Shown here piece by piece: positions 33,342 through 41,474 of a stretch of 42,940 nucleotides of DNA. Each line of letters opens with the position of its first letter. Position 1 is the first letter of the stretch. A program made the translations under genes and the position numbers. Under the pieces are notes generated by a model, which was not told the DNA's origin, searched no databases, and saw only the letters and a list, made by a program, of their open reading frames with translations. The DNA lies in assembly GCF_000438455.1 (NCBI RefSeq), contig NZ_CAVG010000040.1:1-42940 (forward strand). The letters are read 5' to 3'. Source of the stretch: Nosocomiicoccus massiliensis (GTDB taxonomy: Bacteria > Bacillota > Bacilli > Staphylococcales > Salinicoccaceae).

Positions 33342-34091
33342 CTAGTTCATCGTTAGTCCACCATCTACTGTAATGTTTTGCCCTGTCACACTTTTTGCTT
33401 CATCTGAAGAAAGGAATGCGACCATATTTGCAACATCATTTGGCGTTGTGACTTGTCTAAGTGGTGTATTATTCGCTATTAAATCAAACACCTCATCTGT
33501 CGTAACACTCGAAGCATCTGTTGTCTTTAATAACCCACCAGACACCATGTTTGCACGAATTCCATGTTGACCGAGTTCACTTGCGATATTTCTAGTCATA
33601 CCGAGTAAACCAGCTTTTGCGCTCGTGTATTCATGATATGGTACGACCGGGTTTTGGAAGAGGTTCGTACCTATATTAACAATCGAACCGCTTTTTTGTT
33701 CAATGAAATGTTCAATCACACTTTGACTTACGTTAAATGCTGCTTTCATCGTACCTTCTAATTGCTGTTCGTAATCTTCCCAATCTAAATCTTTAAATGC
33801 TTTTTGTGCGACTGGATCGAACTTAAATCCAATTAAAGCATTATTAACAATGCCGTCGATACGACCAAATTTTTCAATCGCCGCTTCAACCATTTGGTCA
33901 ACTTCTTCACGGTTTCTAACATCTGCTTTATATGCGATTGCTTTGTCCTCTCCTAATTCTTGTACCTTTTTCTCTGCTAATTCCTTACTCTCGTTATAAT
34001 TAATAACGACGTTGTAACCTTTAGCGCTTAACGCATCAACAATCGCTGCACCTAATCCACGTGCGCCACCTGTGACTAAAATTGTCTTCAT
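33342..34091 (-). CDS. SDR family oxidoreductase (FabG-like) under a TPP riboswitch
   Basis: A 249-residue short-chain dehydrogenase. The cofactor motif TGGARGLG is near 7-14, NNAL near 86, the YTSAK catalytic pair in HEYTSAKAG and the closing ITVDGG are present. At the usual catalytic Ser position (13 residues before Tyr) there is a Thr in NIGTN. The annotation would normally be 3-oxoacyl-ACP reductase, but the gene sits alone behind a TPP riboswitch with its own promoter and terminator, suggesting a function tied to thiamine status, perhaps thiamine-related metabolite reduction or a bypass of a TPP-dependent step. AAAGGAG lies seven bases before the ATG. Confidence 0.85.
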   Translation of the reverse strand: MKTILVTGGARGLGAAIVDALSAKGYNVVINYNESKELAEKKVQELGEDKAIAYKADVRNREEVDQMVEAAIEKFGRIDGIVNNALIGFKFDPVAQKAFKDLDWEDYEQQLEGTMKAAFNVSQSVIEHFIEQKSGSIVNIGTNLFQNPVVPYHEYTSAKAGLLGMTRNIASELGQHGIRANMVSGGLLKTTDASSVTTDEVFDLIANNTPLRQVTTPNDVANMVAFLSSDEAKSVTGQNITVDGGLTMN

Positions 34092-34127
34092 ACCAATACT
34101 CCTTTAATATTTTTCATATAAAAAATA

Positions 34128-34149
34128 CACCTTCCAATTAGGAAGGTGC
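34128..34149 (-). terminator. Riboswitch terminator before the SDR gene
   Basis: CACCTTCC and GGAAGGTG form a perfect 8-bp stem with a 6-nt loop, followed on the minus strand by TATTTTTT. It lies 43 nt downstream of the TPP aptamer and ends 36 nt before the SDR start. Confidence 0.85.
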
Positions 34150-34190
34150 ACAAAGAAGAATTGCACGCAGCAATCCGTTATGTATATGCA

Positions 34191-34275
34191 CACTTTCCTA
34201 CGCTAGTTTAAACTAGATCAGGTTCAAAGGGTCTGAGTAAACTCATCTCAATTTATTTCTAAATTCCCCTAGTGT
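34191..34275 (-). promoter_or_regulatory. TPP riboswitch aptamer upstream of the SDR gene
   Basis: On the minus strand P1 arms ACACT (34271-34275) and AGTGT (34191-34195) enclose AGGGG, TTGAGATGAG...CTCAGACCC, TTTGAACCTGATCTAG, and CTAGCGTAGGAA. These are the conserved thi-box blocks in their right order and spacing. A terminator follows. Repression by thiamine pyrophosphate is expected. Confidence 0.93.
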
Positions 34276-34293
34276 ATCTCTTATATTAACTTT

Positions 34294-34322
34294 AATATAC
34301 AAAACGCTTTCAACTACGTCAA
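34294..34322 (-). promoter_or_regulatory. Promoter of the TPP-riboswitch/SDR transcript
   Basis: On the minus strand -35 TTGACG (34317-34322), a 17-nt spacer and -10 TATATT (34294-34299), about 20 bp upstream of the aptamer. Confidence 0.7.
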
Positions 34323-34345
34323 TTGTTTATAACATTTCTAAATCA

Positions 34346-34429
34346 TCATTCTGTCACAGGATATGTGCTCTTATAAAATGATATATCTTCTTCTAACGGT
34401 ATCTCGTCTGCACGTGCATGTTTAAAAGA
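34346..34429 (-). pseudogene. Possible remnant of a protein C-terminus
   Basis: Between the kinase terminator and the SDR promoter the minus strand has an open stretch without a start codon, ending HARADEIPLEEDISFYKSTY and PVTE before tandem TGA stops. The residue composition looks coding. It is too short to assign and may be chance. The rest of this gap holds only the promoter and terminator listed. Confidence 0.2.
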
Positions 34430-34441
34430 TTATTAAAATAA

Positions 34442-34469
34442 AATCACCTCTATTTTCATAGAGGTGATT
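34442..34469 (-). terminator. Terminator of the vex/vnc-like operon
   Basis: A perfect 11-bp stem (AATCACCTCTA / TAGAGGTGATT) with a 6-nt loop, followed on the minus strand by TTATTTTAAT. It follows the histidine kinase stop by 9 nt. Confidence 0.85.
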
Positions 34470-34477
34470 CCATATTA

Positions 34478-35788
34478 TTATCCGTTAATTTTTATTTTAA
34501 AAATAAATGAGTTATCTGTCGTTTCAACTTTATATTCCTTATTGTAATTGTCTAATAAACTACTCACGATATATAAGCCGAGTCCATTACTCGTCTTCTT
34601 GTTGATATCAAATTTCACATCAAATATCCCGTCAGTATTTAGCGCTTTAACATTTTTATACGTATTTTCGATAAAGAACCAGTCATTATCTACACCGATA
34701 TTAATCTCACCGTATTCGTCGGTGTATTTGACTGCGTTACTCACTAAGTTTGACATAATCATTGTTAACGCCTGATGGTTAATATATATCGTCTCGTCTT
34801 CTACTCGATTACTAATTGTAATATTTTTTTGTTTTGAAATCACACGATATTTATCTAAAACGTTTTGTAAGACGTCGTTAATTAGAATTTCCGCTTCATC
34901 TTCCTTTAAATGATCGACAGATGACAACGATAAAATTTGCGTGATGTTTTGTGAAAGTTCATCTGTAATTTCAATACAATTCGCGATATATTTATCTCTA
35001 TCTTTGTATTTCCCGATGTTATACTGCATGTTCTCGAGTATAATTTTAAGACTTGCGAGTGGTGTTTTTAACTCATGAGATGCGCCTCTATAAAAATCAT
35101 ATTTTAACGCTTCTAACTTTAAAATCTCTTTGTTTTTAACTTCTAAATCGTCAATCGACTGTAATAACGTAAAATACAATTCGTTAATTTGTCTTTTTAA
35201 ATCTCCGATTTCGTCGTTTGACGTGACGGTTAACGATGCGTTTTTATCGAGCAACATCATATCGTCTGTTACATATTTTATCTCTTCTATATTGTTTTTT
35301 ATAAACTTCGCATAAACGAGCGCAACGATAACAGATACGATTAATGATAACAGTAGTGAATACGGGAGAAACTTAAAGCTTAAATCTCTCGCATCCTTTT
35401 GCATATCTGCGGTTGATATAAACTGAACGTCTAGATTTTCACCACTATTTAAAGTAATTGTACGCTCCTCGATGATAAGTGAGTTATTACTACTCGTCGG
35501 ATCGATGCCAACGTCTTTGTTAATCTCTACAGCATTGTTATTGTGGTTGCCTTTTAAAGTGACTTTAATTTCACTATTCTCCGAATAGAAATTTAATGAT
35601 TCTTGGACATAGTATAGTGACTCTCCATTTAAGTTTGCTGATATTTCTTCTGCTTTACGATAAATTTCATCTTTTCGACTTTCTAAATACGGTTTGGGGA
35701 AAACTAAAAAGACAAATAGATGAATGAGTAACGTAACGACTAATAGAACTGAAAAGATTTGTATAAACATTTTAGGAAATATTTTCAT
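34478..35788 (-). CDS. vncS: Sensor histidine kinase, VncS-like
   Basis: A 436-residue membrane kinase starting at ATG 35788, 4 nt after the response regulator stop. Two membrane helices (about 8-30 and 141-163) enclose an extracytoplasmic sensor of about 110 residues. A HAMP-like linker (164-215) and coiled coil lead to the HisKA box with His238 in YRGASHELKTPL, then an ATPase domain with N-box MSNLVSNAVKYT and GLGLYIVSSLL. S. pneumoniae VncS is of similar size. It should phosphorylate the regulator at 35793 in response to an extracellular signal. GGAGAG lies 11 nt ahead, a rather long spacing. Confidence 0.88.
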   Translation of the reverse strand: MKIFPKMFIQIFSVLLVVTLLIHLFVFLVFPKPYLESRKDEIYRKAEEISANLNGESLYYVQESLNFYSENSEIKVTLKGNHNNNAVEINKDVGIDPTSSNNSLIIEERTITLNSGENLDVQFISTADMQKDARDLSFKFLPYSLLLSLIVSVIVALVYAKFIKNNIEEIKYVTDDMMLLDKNASLTVTSNDEIGDLKRQINELYFTLLQSIDDLEVKNKEILKLEALKYDFYRGASHELKTPLASLKIILENMQYNIGKYKDRDKYIANCIEITDELSQNITQILSLSSVDHLKEDEAEILINDVLQNVLDKYRVISKQKNITISNRVEDETIYINHQALTMIMSNLVSNAVKYTDEYGEINIGVDNDWFFIENTYKNVKALNTDGIFDVKFDINKKTSNGLGLYIVSSLLDNYNKEYKVETTDNSFIFKIKING

Positions 35789-35792
35789 AATG

Positions 35793-36446
35793 TTATTGTC
35801 TCTCCAGTCTATAGCCGACATTACGTATCGTTTTAATACAGTCGAGGTGTAGTTTCTTTCGCAACTCTTTAATGTACACATCAATCACACGATCATAGGG
35901 GGCGTCGTCGGTATCTTTCCATACGTTATCTAATATTTGCGACCGTGTTAATGCATTACCTTCATTGATGAGTAAACATTTTAATATCTCTAATTCTTTC
36001 GGATTCACGTCAACTGGCTCACCGTTCACTGTCGCTGTGTAACTTGTGAAGTTCACTTCTGTATCACGATACTCAAATTTTTCTACATTACTATAATGTT
36101 TTTTAATGAGCGCATCGACTCTTACTTTTAATACAGGTAAGGAGAATGGTTTTTCGATATAGCCATCTGCAAAGTGTGTAAACGCATCGATCTTATACGC
36201 TTCATCGTTAAAAGCTGTTAACATCAAGACCGGTAGCGTGCTCTTTTTTCTAATCTCTTTTAACACGTCTAAACCGTTCAAGACTGGTAGTTGTATGTCT
36301 AGAATAACGAGCTTTATATCACGGTTAAATAATTCTAACGCTACTCCACCATCTTCAGCTTCTATCACAGTGTAGCCAAATTCAGATAAATACTCTGCGA
36401 TGCCTTCTCTTATTATTTTGTCATCTTCAACAATGAGTACTTTCAT
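35793..36446 (-). CDS. vncR: OmpR/PhoB-family response regulator, VncR-like
   Basis: A 217-residue regulator. The receiver domain has acidic pair Asp8/Asp9, phosphoacceptor Asp50 in LVILDIQLP, Thr77 and Lys99 (IEKPFS). The winged-helix output domain (about 125-217) has the pattern NPKELEILKCLL and DRVIDVYIKELRKKL...IRNVGYRL. Nearly the same length as pneumococcal VncR. It lies 29 nt downstream of the second permease and 4 nt before the kinase. It probably controls this operon and perhaps others. Confidence 0.92.
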   Translation of the reverse strand: MKVLIVEDDKIIREGIAEYLSEFGYTVIEAEDGGVALELFNRDIKLVILDIQLPVLNGLDVLKEIRKKSTLPVLMLTAFNDEAYKIDAFTHFADGYIEKPFSLPVLKVRVDALIKKHYSNVEKFEYRDTEVNFTSYTATVNGEPVDVNPKELEILKCLLINEGNALTRSQILDNVWKDTDDAPYDRVIDVYIKELRKKLHLDCIKTIRNVGYRLERQ

Positions 36447-36475
36447 ATGATCTCCTTACCTATAATTGTATTCTG

Positions 36476-37852
36476 TTACTTCGTATCTATAAGTAAATCC
36501 TTCGGGTTCTTTTTAAGAATATTTATAGAAGCAATAATGACTGATACGAGTAAAACGATAGACATAAAGATTACAACGTAAACGACTGATTCAGTTAATA
36601 TATTAACATCTAAATGCGTTAATGTTCTATTAAATCCATCGACTTCCGCTCCGCCACCTAACTGACTAGATGATGACTGTGACTCGATTTGTTTTTGAAT
36701 ATCGTCAGATACTTTACTTAAGATTTTTTCACCGAATATCTGAGCTGTATATTTTGCGATAATTGTTGAGAAAATAAACGCAGGGATCGATATAAATATT
36801 ACTTCAAATATAAGTTGTATTAATATCTGAGCTTTCGAAATCCCTAACGATAATAATATCGCAATTTCTTTTCTTCTCGCGTTCATCCATAAGAATAATA
36901 GTAATGACACGATGACACCAGCAAATATAAGCGATCCGATAAATAACGTGTTCGCAATGCTACTAATGCTTGAGATAGACTCTTCTAACGCTGGGAAGTT
37001 TGACGTACTCTTCACTAAGCTGTACTTACTCCAGTTGATGTCGAGTTTTTCAAGGTCTTTAACGACCGTTTCTAAACTCGTATCCCCTTTAACAAAGAAT
37101 GTCGCATCTTGATATACTGCAGTGTCTTCTGTATTTCCATATACTTTAGCTGCTGTATTTAAATCTGTCATTATCGTATTTTGATATAACTCTTGTGGAG
37201 CAGTGACAGGGCCGTTGTTTTCGCCATCAAATAATCCGATGATTTCAGCTTCCACCATTTCATCTGCGCCTTTTTCGTTATCCGCATCATACACGTTAGA
37301 CTTGATTTTAATTGTATCTCCAACTTTTAGATTGTTCTTTTCAGCAAGTTCTTTATGAAGGATGACTTTATTGACATCTCCATCTTTAAGATGCTCACCT
37401 TCAACGAGTTTATAACTTTCAGATACAAATTTAGTTTCTTTAGATGAATCATTGACCCCTGTTAACATAACAGTACGCTTAAAATATTTCGCACGGTCAC
37501 TCGACGGGTCAACTGCTGTTTCAGGTGTTTCGATAATATCGTGATCTACTAAGTCTGCGACACTGTTAATTCTTTTAACGTAGTGATCGATACTTTTCAC
37601 TTCAGATATCTTCTTAATATCTTCACCTTTAATATTACCGCCACCTCTAGGCGTACCTGGGTTTACTTGTCGGTTAATTTCCATTATGAAACTGTTCATA
37701 ACGTTTCCGAACGTTTCTTCGGATGCTTTTTCAGTCGCATCTTTAATAGATAAACCAATTAAAGACAGTGTTGTCATAATTAAAATGACACTCATTATAA
37801 TTAAACTTTTTAATTTCTTTCTCGTCACATAGTGAAAGGCGTTCTTTATCAT
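36476..37852 (-). CDS. vex3: FtsX/MacB-type ABC permease, Vex3-like
   Basis: A 458-residue permease: one N-terminal membrane helix (about 15-35), a large extracytoplasmic MacB periplasmic-core-like domain (about 40-285) with phrases such as LVEGEHLKDGDVNKVILHKELAEKNNLKVGDTI, and three C-terminal helices of an FtsX domain with ARRKEIAILLSLGISKAQI. The extracytoplasmic region includes a glycine-rich stretch NPGTPRGGGNIKG. S. pneumoniae Vex3 has 459 residues. It overlaps the ATPase stop by 4 nt. With the other permease it would make a heteromeric transporter or mechanotransmission complex. Confidence 0.88.
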   Translation of the reverse strand: MIKNAFHYVTRKKLKSLIIMSVILIMTTLSLIGLSIKDATEKASEETFGNVMNSFIMEINRQVNPGTPRGGGNIKGEDIKKISEVKSIDHYVKRINSVADLVDHDIIETPETAVDPSSDRAKYFKRTVMLTGVNDSSKETKFVSESYKLVEGEHLKDGDVNKVILHKELAEKNNLKVGDTIKIKSNVYDADNEKGADEMVEAEIIGLFDGENNGPVTAPQELYQNTIMTDLNTAAKVYGNTEDTAVYQDATFFVKGDTSLETVVKDLEKLDINWSKYSLVKSTSNFPALEESISSISSIANTLFIGSLIFAGVIVSLLLFLWMNARRKEIAILLSLGISKAQILIQLIFEVIFISIPAFIFSTIIAKYTAQIFGEKILSKVSDDIQKQIESQSSSSQLGGGAEVDGFNRTLTHLDVNILTESVVYVVIFMSIVLLVSVIIASINILKKNPKDLLIDTK

Positions 37853-38499
37853 TTTACTGCCTCCCTATCGACACGTTGAAGCGTTTTTTGTTTCAGTTCT
37901 AATACGACGTCTGCTGCTTTTGCGACCGCTCTACTATGTGTAACGACGATGACACACTTATCTCTTTCGATTGCGAGTTCTTTTAGTATTTCGATAATAT
38001 CTGATGCTGTATTGTCATCTAAGTTTCCAGTTGGTTCATCTGCTAATATAACCGGTGCTTTTGATACTAATGCACGCGCAATTGCCACACGTTGTTGCTG
38101 ACCTCCTGAAAGTTTTAAGACGTTTCTTTTCACTTCATTTGGACCAAGACCAAGCGCTAATAATATATCTGACGACGCTGCTTTGTTTACTAAACGAATA
38201 TTTTCTAGTGGAGATAAATAATCGATTAAATTATAATTTTGAAACACTAACGATATATGATCTTTTCTATGCGTCGTGTACCCTTCATTTTTAATATCTT
38301 CACCATCAAATAATACTTGGCCACTCGTCGGCTCATCTAGCCCAGCAAGTAACGACAGTAACGTCGACTTACCAGATCCTGATTTACCGACAATTGCGTA
38401 AAATTTCCCCTTTTCAAATGTCTCGCTTATATTCGATAACACTTTTCCTTTACCGCTTTTATATTGATACGATACGTTTTTAATTTCTAATATGCTCAT
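37849..38499 (-). CDS. vex2: ABC transporter ATPase, MacB/LolD-type, Vex2-like
   Basis: A 216-residue ATPase, against 215 for pneumococcal Vex2. Walker A GKSGSGKS is at 38-45, Q-loop VFQNYNLIDYLSPLENI, signature LSGGQQQRVAIARAL, Walker B VILADEPTGNLD and H-loop VVTHS. It belongs to the class that energises FtsX-type permeases in exporters such as MacB or antibiotic-peptide resistance transporters. TTAGGAGATTATT precedes the ATG. It sits between the two permeases. Confidence 0.93.
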   Translation of the reverse strand: MSILEIKNVSYQYKSGKGKVLSNISETFEKGKFYAIVGKSGSGKSTLLSLLAGLDEPTSGQVLFDGEDIKNEGYTTHRKDHISLVFQNYNLIDYLSPLENIRLVNKAASSDILLALGLGPNEVKRNVLKLSGGQQQRVAIARALVSKAPVILADEPTGNLDDNTASDIIEILKELAIERDKCVIVVTHSRAVAKAADVVLELKQKTLQRVDREAVK

Positions 38500-38508
38500 A
38501 ATAATCTC

Positions 38509-39741
38509 CTAACTGATTTTTGATAATAGTTCTTTCGGCGTTTTAACGAGAATCATTAACGATGCGATAACTATAGATATCACGATAATGACAATCAATA
38601 ATCCGTAACTCATTACAAATGTAGATAAATGATGTGTCATTTCTACTGGTAGTTCATTACCTATAAATTGTTTCTCAATAATTCTCCCAACAGCAAAATA
38701 GCTAAAGATGTACGACAACACGAGTGCCGGTATAGATATAATTAGCAGTTCTGCTAAAAACTGCATAATAATCTTAAATTTACTGACACCTATTGATAGT
38801 AAAATCGCAATCTCGTAAATTCGCTCTCTTATAAAGAATGTAAGTACGAGTGATAACACTAAAATTCCACCGACTAATATCGAATATGCCATAAATTTGA
38901 TCATGTCGTTCATGCTGCCATATGATTCAATGACGTCTTTAAACGGATCGTTTTTTTCATCAAAGTAAAACTCCGCACTAAGTACGCTCGATTGTTCTAA
39001 CGTTTCTTTTAACTTTCCTGGTTCTTTTGTGAACATCTCTAATTCATTCACAACTCGATCTCCATCTAATCCAAGTGCACGCTGACTTGTTTTGTAATTC
39101 ATAAACACCGTGTTTTCACTGAAATCAGATGTTAAACCTGTATATTGTTCTTGTTTTTTACCTGAGAAAATCCCTTTAATTTTAAACGTATACGGCGCAT
39201 GTGCCTTTTCACTATTTGTCTCAAACATCTCTAAGGAAATTTCATCATTCACTTTTAAGTTATTTTCTTTCGCAAGAGCCTCGTGGATTAAAATACCATC
39301 ATCATCGTTCTCACTTAAGTTTTCACCCGCTTCAATAGTGAACGCGCCACTTTGAAATAGCTCATGTCGTTTCACGTCCTCAACCGCTTCAAAAGCGAGC
39401 ACTTTTCTAAACTCACTCGGTAAATCCTCCCGCATCACCGTCTGAGCAGCTTCAATCACTTTTAAACCTTTAGGTTTCGCGAGTCCTTTATATTTAGAAA
39501 CAACCTCCTGATCACCCTCAACAGAGTTAAACTCCGAACGTAAAAAGTCACCGCCGTCTTTTTTCTTCACTACTAGAGAAGAACGAGATGACTTCTCAAG
39601 CGACGACTTCAATTGATTTGTCGTATATAAAAAATTAAAGCAAGAATATAAACATGAGAGAACGACCGCTAAAATTAAAAGCAAAATCACCGTCCGTCTC
39701 ATCTTTCTAGTAACATAAACCCATGCATTCCTTAACATCAC
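38509..39741 (-). CDS. vex1: FtsX/MacB-type ABC permease, Vex1-like
   Basis: A 410-residue permease with an N-terminal helix (about 12-33), an extracytoplasmic domain (about 35-270) and three C-terminal helices. Phrases such as IRERIYEIAILLSIGVSKFKIIMQFLAELL match the second permease and the FtsX fold. Pneumococcal Vex1 has 425 residues. AAGGAGGTTTGTG precedes the start, a strong ribosome site. It is the first gene of the five-gene operon. Sequence similarity to the second permease is visible mainly in the FtsX portion. Confidence 0.88.
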   Translation of the reverse strand: MMLRNAWVYVTRKMRRTVILLLILAVVLSCLYSCFNFLYTTNQLKSSLEKSSRSSLVVKKKDGGDFLRSEFNSVEGDQEVVSKYKGLAKPKGLKVIEAAQTVMREDLPSEFRKVLAFEAVEDVKRHELFQSGAFTIEAGENLSENDDDGILIHEALAKENNLKVNDEISLEMFETNSEKAHAPYTFKIKGIFSGKKQEQYTGLTSDFSENTVFMNYKTSQRALGLDGDRVVNELEMFTKEPGKLKETLEQSSVLSAEFYFDEKNDPFKDVIESYGSMNDMIKFMAYSILVGGILVLSLVLTFFIRERIYEIAILLSIGVSKFKIIMQFLAELLIISIPALVLSYIFSYFAVGRIIEKQFIGNELPVEMTHHLSTFVMSYGLLIVIIVISIVIASLMILVKTPKELLSKIS

Positions 39742-39828
39742 AAACCTCCTTCAAACATTTACAAGCTTATAATACAACTCATTTATAAAACGTATATGAA
39801 ATGGGGAAAGAAATTTGAGAAATAAAAA

Positions 39829-39856
39829 AGCACTTCTTGAATAATCAAGAAATGCT
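39829..39856 (-). terminator. Terminator-like hairpin without an upstream gene on its strand
   Basis: AGCACTTCTTGA pairs with TCAAGAAATGCT (one mismatch) with an ATAA loop; on the minus strand a U-run follows (TTTTTTATTT). Only the divergent nucleotidyltransferase gene lies to the right, so it terminates no known coding transcript. It may belong to a leader of the vex/vnc-like operon, a small RNA, or be a remnant. Confidence 0.5.
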
Positions 39857-39925
39857 TGAAACTTTTATTTATAAGGTTTTAATTTATTATTATAATACGT
39901 ATATAACAATCACAGGAGGTGCCTA

Positions 39926-40429
39926 ATGAATCAATTACTATTCAATGAATTTATTAAAATTTGTCGTGATTTAAATCAAGTAAATATAAAACCAACATTA
40001 ATGGGATCTTTAGGTTTAGAATTAGTGTCTAAAAAAGAATGGAATCCGAGTGATATCGATATACATGTACACGGGGATCCACGTGGTTGGGAGGCGCCTG
40101 ACGAGGAGAGAATCTATCATTTTGATGCTATTCAGTCGGTCATGAATCGTCTCGACTATCAGTTAATTGACCGACATGAGAATGAGTTTTCTAATGGTAC
40201 GACGAGTGTTGAATACGGGTGTATCGATACATTACCTGAATTCGCGAATGTGCAGTTGTCTGATTTACAGCACGTGTCTATTGAGGGTGCTGAATTTTAC
40301 GTCCCTTCACTCGAGCAATTTTTAAAAATATATGAGTCCTCATCACAAGACAGCTATAGAAATGAAAATAACAACAATAAAGATTTTAAAAAAATAGCAT
40401 ACTTAGAAAATGTATTGTCTAAACGTTAA
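39926..40429 (+). CDS. Nucleotidyltransferase-fold protein of unknown substrate
   Basis: A 167-residue protein with the Pol beta-type NTase signature: Gly27-Ser28 in LMGSLGLELVS followed by Asp43 and Asp45 in PSDIDIHVHG. A third acidic residue may come from the strand EYGCIDTL. Similar proteins are sometimes labelled phosphoribosylanthranilate isomerase, which the sequence does not support. Aminoglycoside-type NTases share the fold, but I see no specific resistance signature. CAGGAGGTG precedes the ATG. It is a single gene, divergent from the vex-like operon. Confidence 0.75.
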   Translation: MNQLLFNEFIKICRDLNQVNIKPTLMGSLGLELVSKKEWNPSDIDIHVHGDPRGWEAPDEERIYHFDAIQSVMNRLDYQLIDRHENEFSNGTTSVEYGCIDTLPEFANVQLSDLQHVSIEGAEFYVPSLEQFLKIYESSSQDSYRNENNNNKDFKKIAYLENVLSKR

Positions 40430-40453
40430 TACAACGTACTTTACACAAATAAA

Positions 40454-40495
40454 ACCTGTAACTTCCATTACATCATTGTATTGAAAGCTACAGGT
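40454..40495. terminator. Bidirectional terminator between the NTase-like gene and the M23 peptidase
   Basis: ACCTGTA and TACAGGT arms extend inward with three mismatches (19-bp arms, TCAT loop). ATTTTTATT follows on the plus strand and TTTTATTTG on the minus strand. Confidence 0.65.
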
Positions 40496-40503
40496 CATTT
40501 TTA

Positions 40504-41358
40504 TTATCGTGTGATTATATCCCCCTGGTGCATATCATTATTTCCATCAAAATTAATTCGAATACTTTTTGAATCCCACAAATCACTTGAATCAGCAACG
40601 TGGAAATGAATATGGGCTTCACTTGAGTTCCCAGAGTTTCCAACAAGACCAAGTAAGTCGCCTCTCTTTACAGTATCTCCTTCTTTAACGACAATTGATT
40701 GATACTTAAAATGAGAAAGATGGCTAAATTCATCATTTCCATGATCTAAAATAACATAGTTCCCAGCTGGCTCATCTGTATTAGATACCCCAACAGGTTC
40801 GTTATCTTTAATGTCATTTTCAATCCCTACAACGATACCATCTGCAGGTGCGATATACTCTTCGCCAAACGCATAATAGCTTTCATTGAGTTCTTTGTCT
40901 CCCTCATATGATCTTTTGTCTTTTACAACGATAAAATCATACGCATAACGTTGTGATTCATACTCATAATGATAGTTCACTAAGGTGTTTATACCACCCC
41001 AAACAACTAGCCACTCACCCTTAAATGGGGGTGTAAACATTGTTTTAGTATATACTTCATCTGTTTCTGGATAGCTCTCTACTGGTAAAAACTGTATTCC
41101 ATCCATTAAATCATCTTTATTAAAAACAGCAACAATACCTTTTGTGCCACTATCGTCCAGCCATACATACTGTTTTGACTCATCATTATCAAGCAGTTCA
41201 GATTGAAATTCCAGTCCCGTGATATCTTTTGTGAAATCTTCCGCTATCTCACGAAATTCATCTAGAGATATCTCGTTTTGAAATTCATTACTTGTTTGAC
41301 TATACACTGTTTCAAAATCACCTTGTAGTATCAGGTTCGCTAACTCTTTTGGCTGCAT
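40504..41358 (-). CDS. M23-family metallopeptidase-like protein without signal peptide
   Basis: A 284-residue protein. Residues about 1-95 (ELANLILQGDFETVYSQTSN...) form a helical/NTF2-like DUF3887-type domain; about 120-284 are an M23 (LytM) fold. Candidate zinc ligands are His130 and Asp141 in NYHYEYESQRYAYDF and His251 in HIHFH, with His249 as catalytic partner. The fold's central phrases APADGIVVG, YVILDHGNDEFSHLSHF and GDTVKRGDLLGLVGNSG are clear. There is no signal peptide or membrane span, and GGAGGAGGG six bases before the ATG makes this start secure, so export to the wall is unexplained. Family members cleave peptidoglycan crossbridges. Confidence 0.8.
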   Translation of the reverse strand: MQPKELANLILQGDFETVYSQTSNEFQNEISLDEFREIAEDFTKDITGLEFQSELLDNDESKQYVWLDDSGTKGIVAVFNKDDLMDGIQFLPVESYPETDEVYTKTMFTPPFKGEWLVVWGGINTLVNYHYEYESQRYAYDFIVVKDKRSYEGDKELNESYYAFGEEYIAPADGIVVGIENDIKDNEPVGVSNTDEPAGNYVILDHGNDEFSHLSHFKYQSIVVKEGDTVKRGDLLGLVGNSGNSSEAHIHFHVADSSDLWDSKSIRINFDGNNDMHQGDIITR

Positions 41359-41474
41359 GATATTCCCTCCTCCATAGATGTAACTAGATACCTAATTCTA
41401 TCACATTCATATATTTCTATTCAGAATCTCGATGATGTAAACTTAAATAGACCATTCATTAAGGAGAACTAAAA

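Noticed and set aside
39758-39781. Short frame (MSCIISL) upstream of the vex1-like gene as a Pep27-type signal peptide
   Set aside because: Only seven codons, with no ribosome site and no resemblance to Pep27.
39926-40429. Phosphoribosylanthranilate isomerase label used for similar proteins
   Set aside because: The GS...DxD pattern is that of a nucleotidyltransferase fold, and there is no TIM-barrel sequence or trp context.
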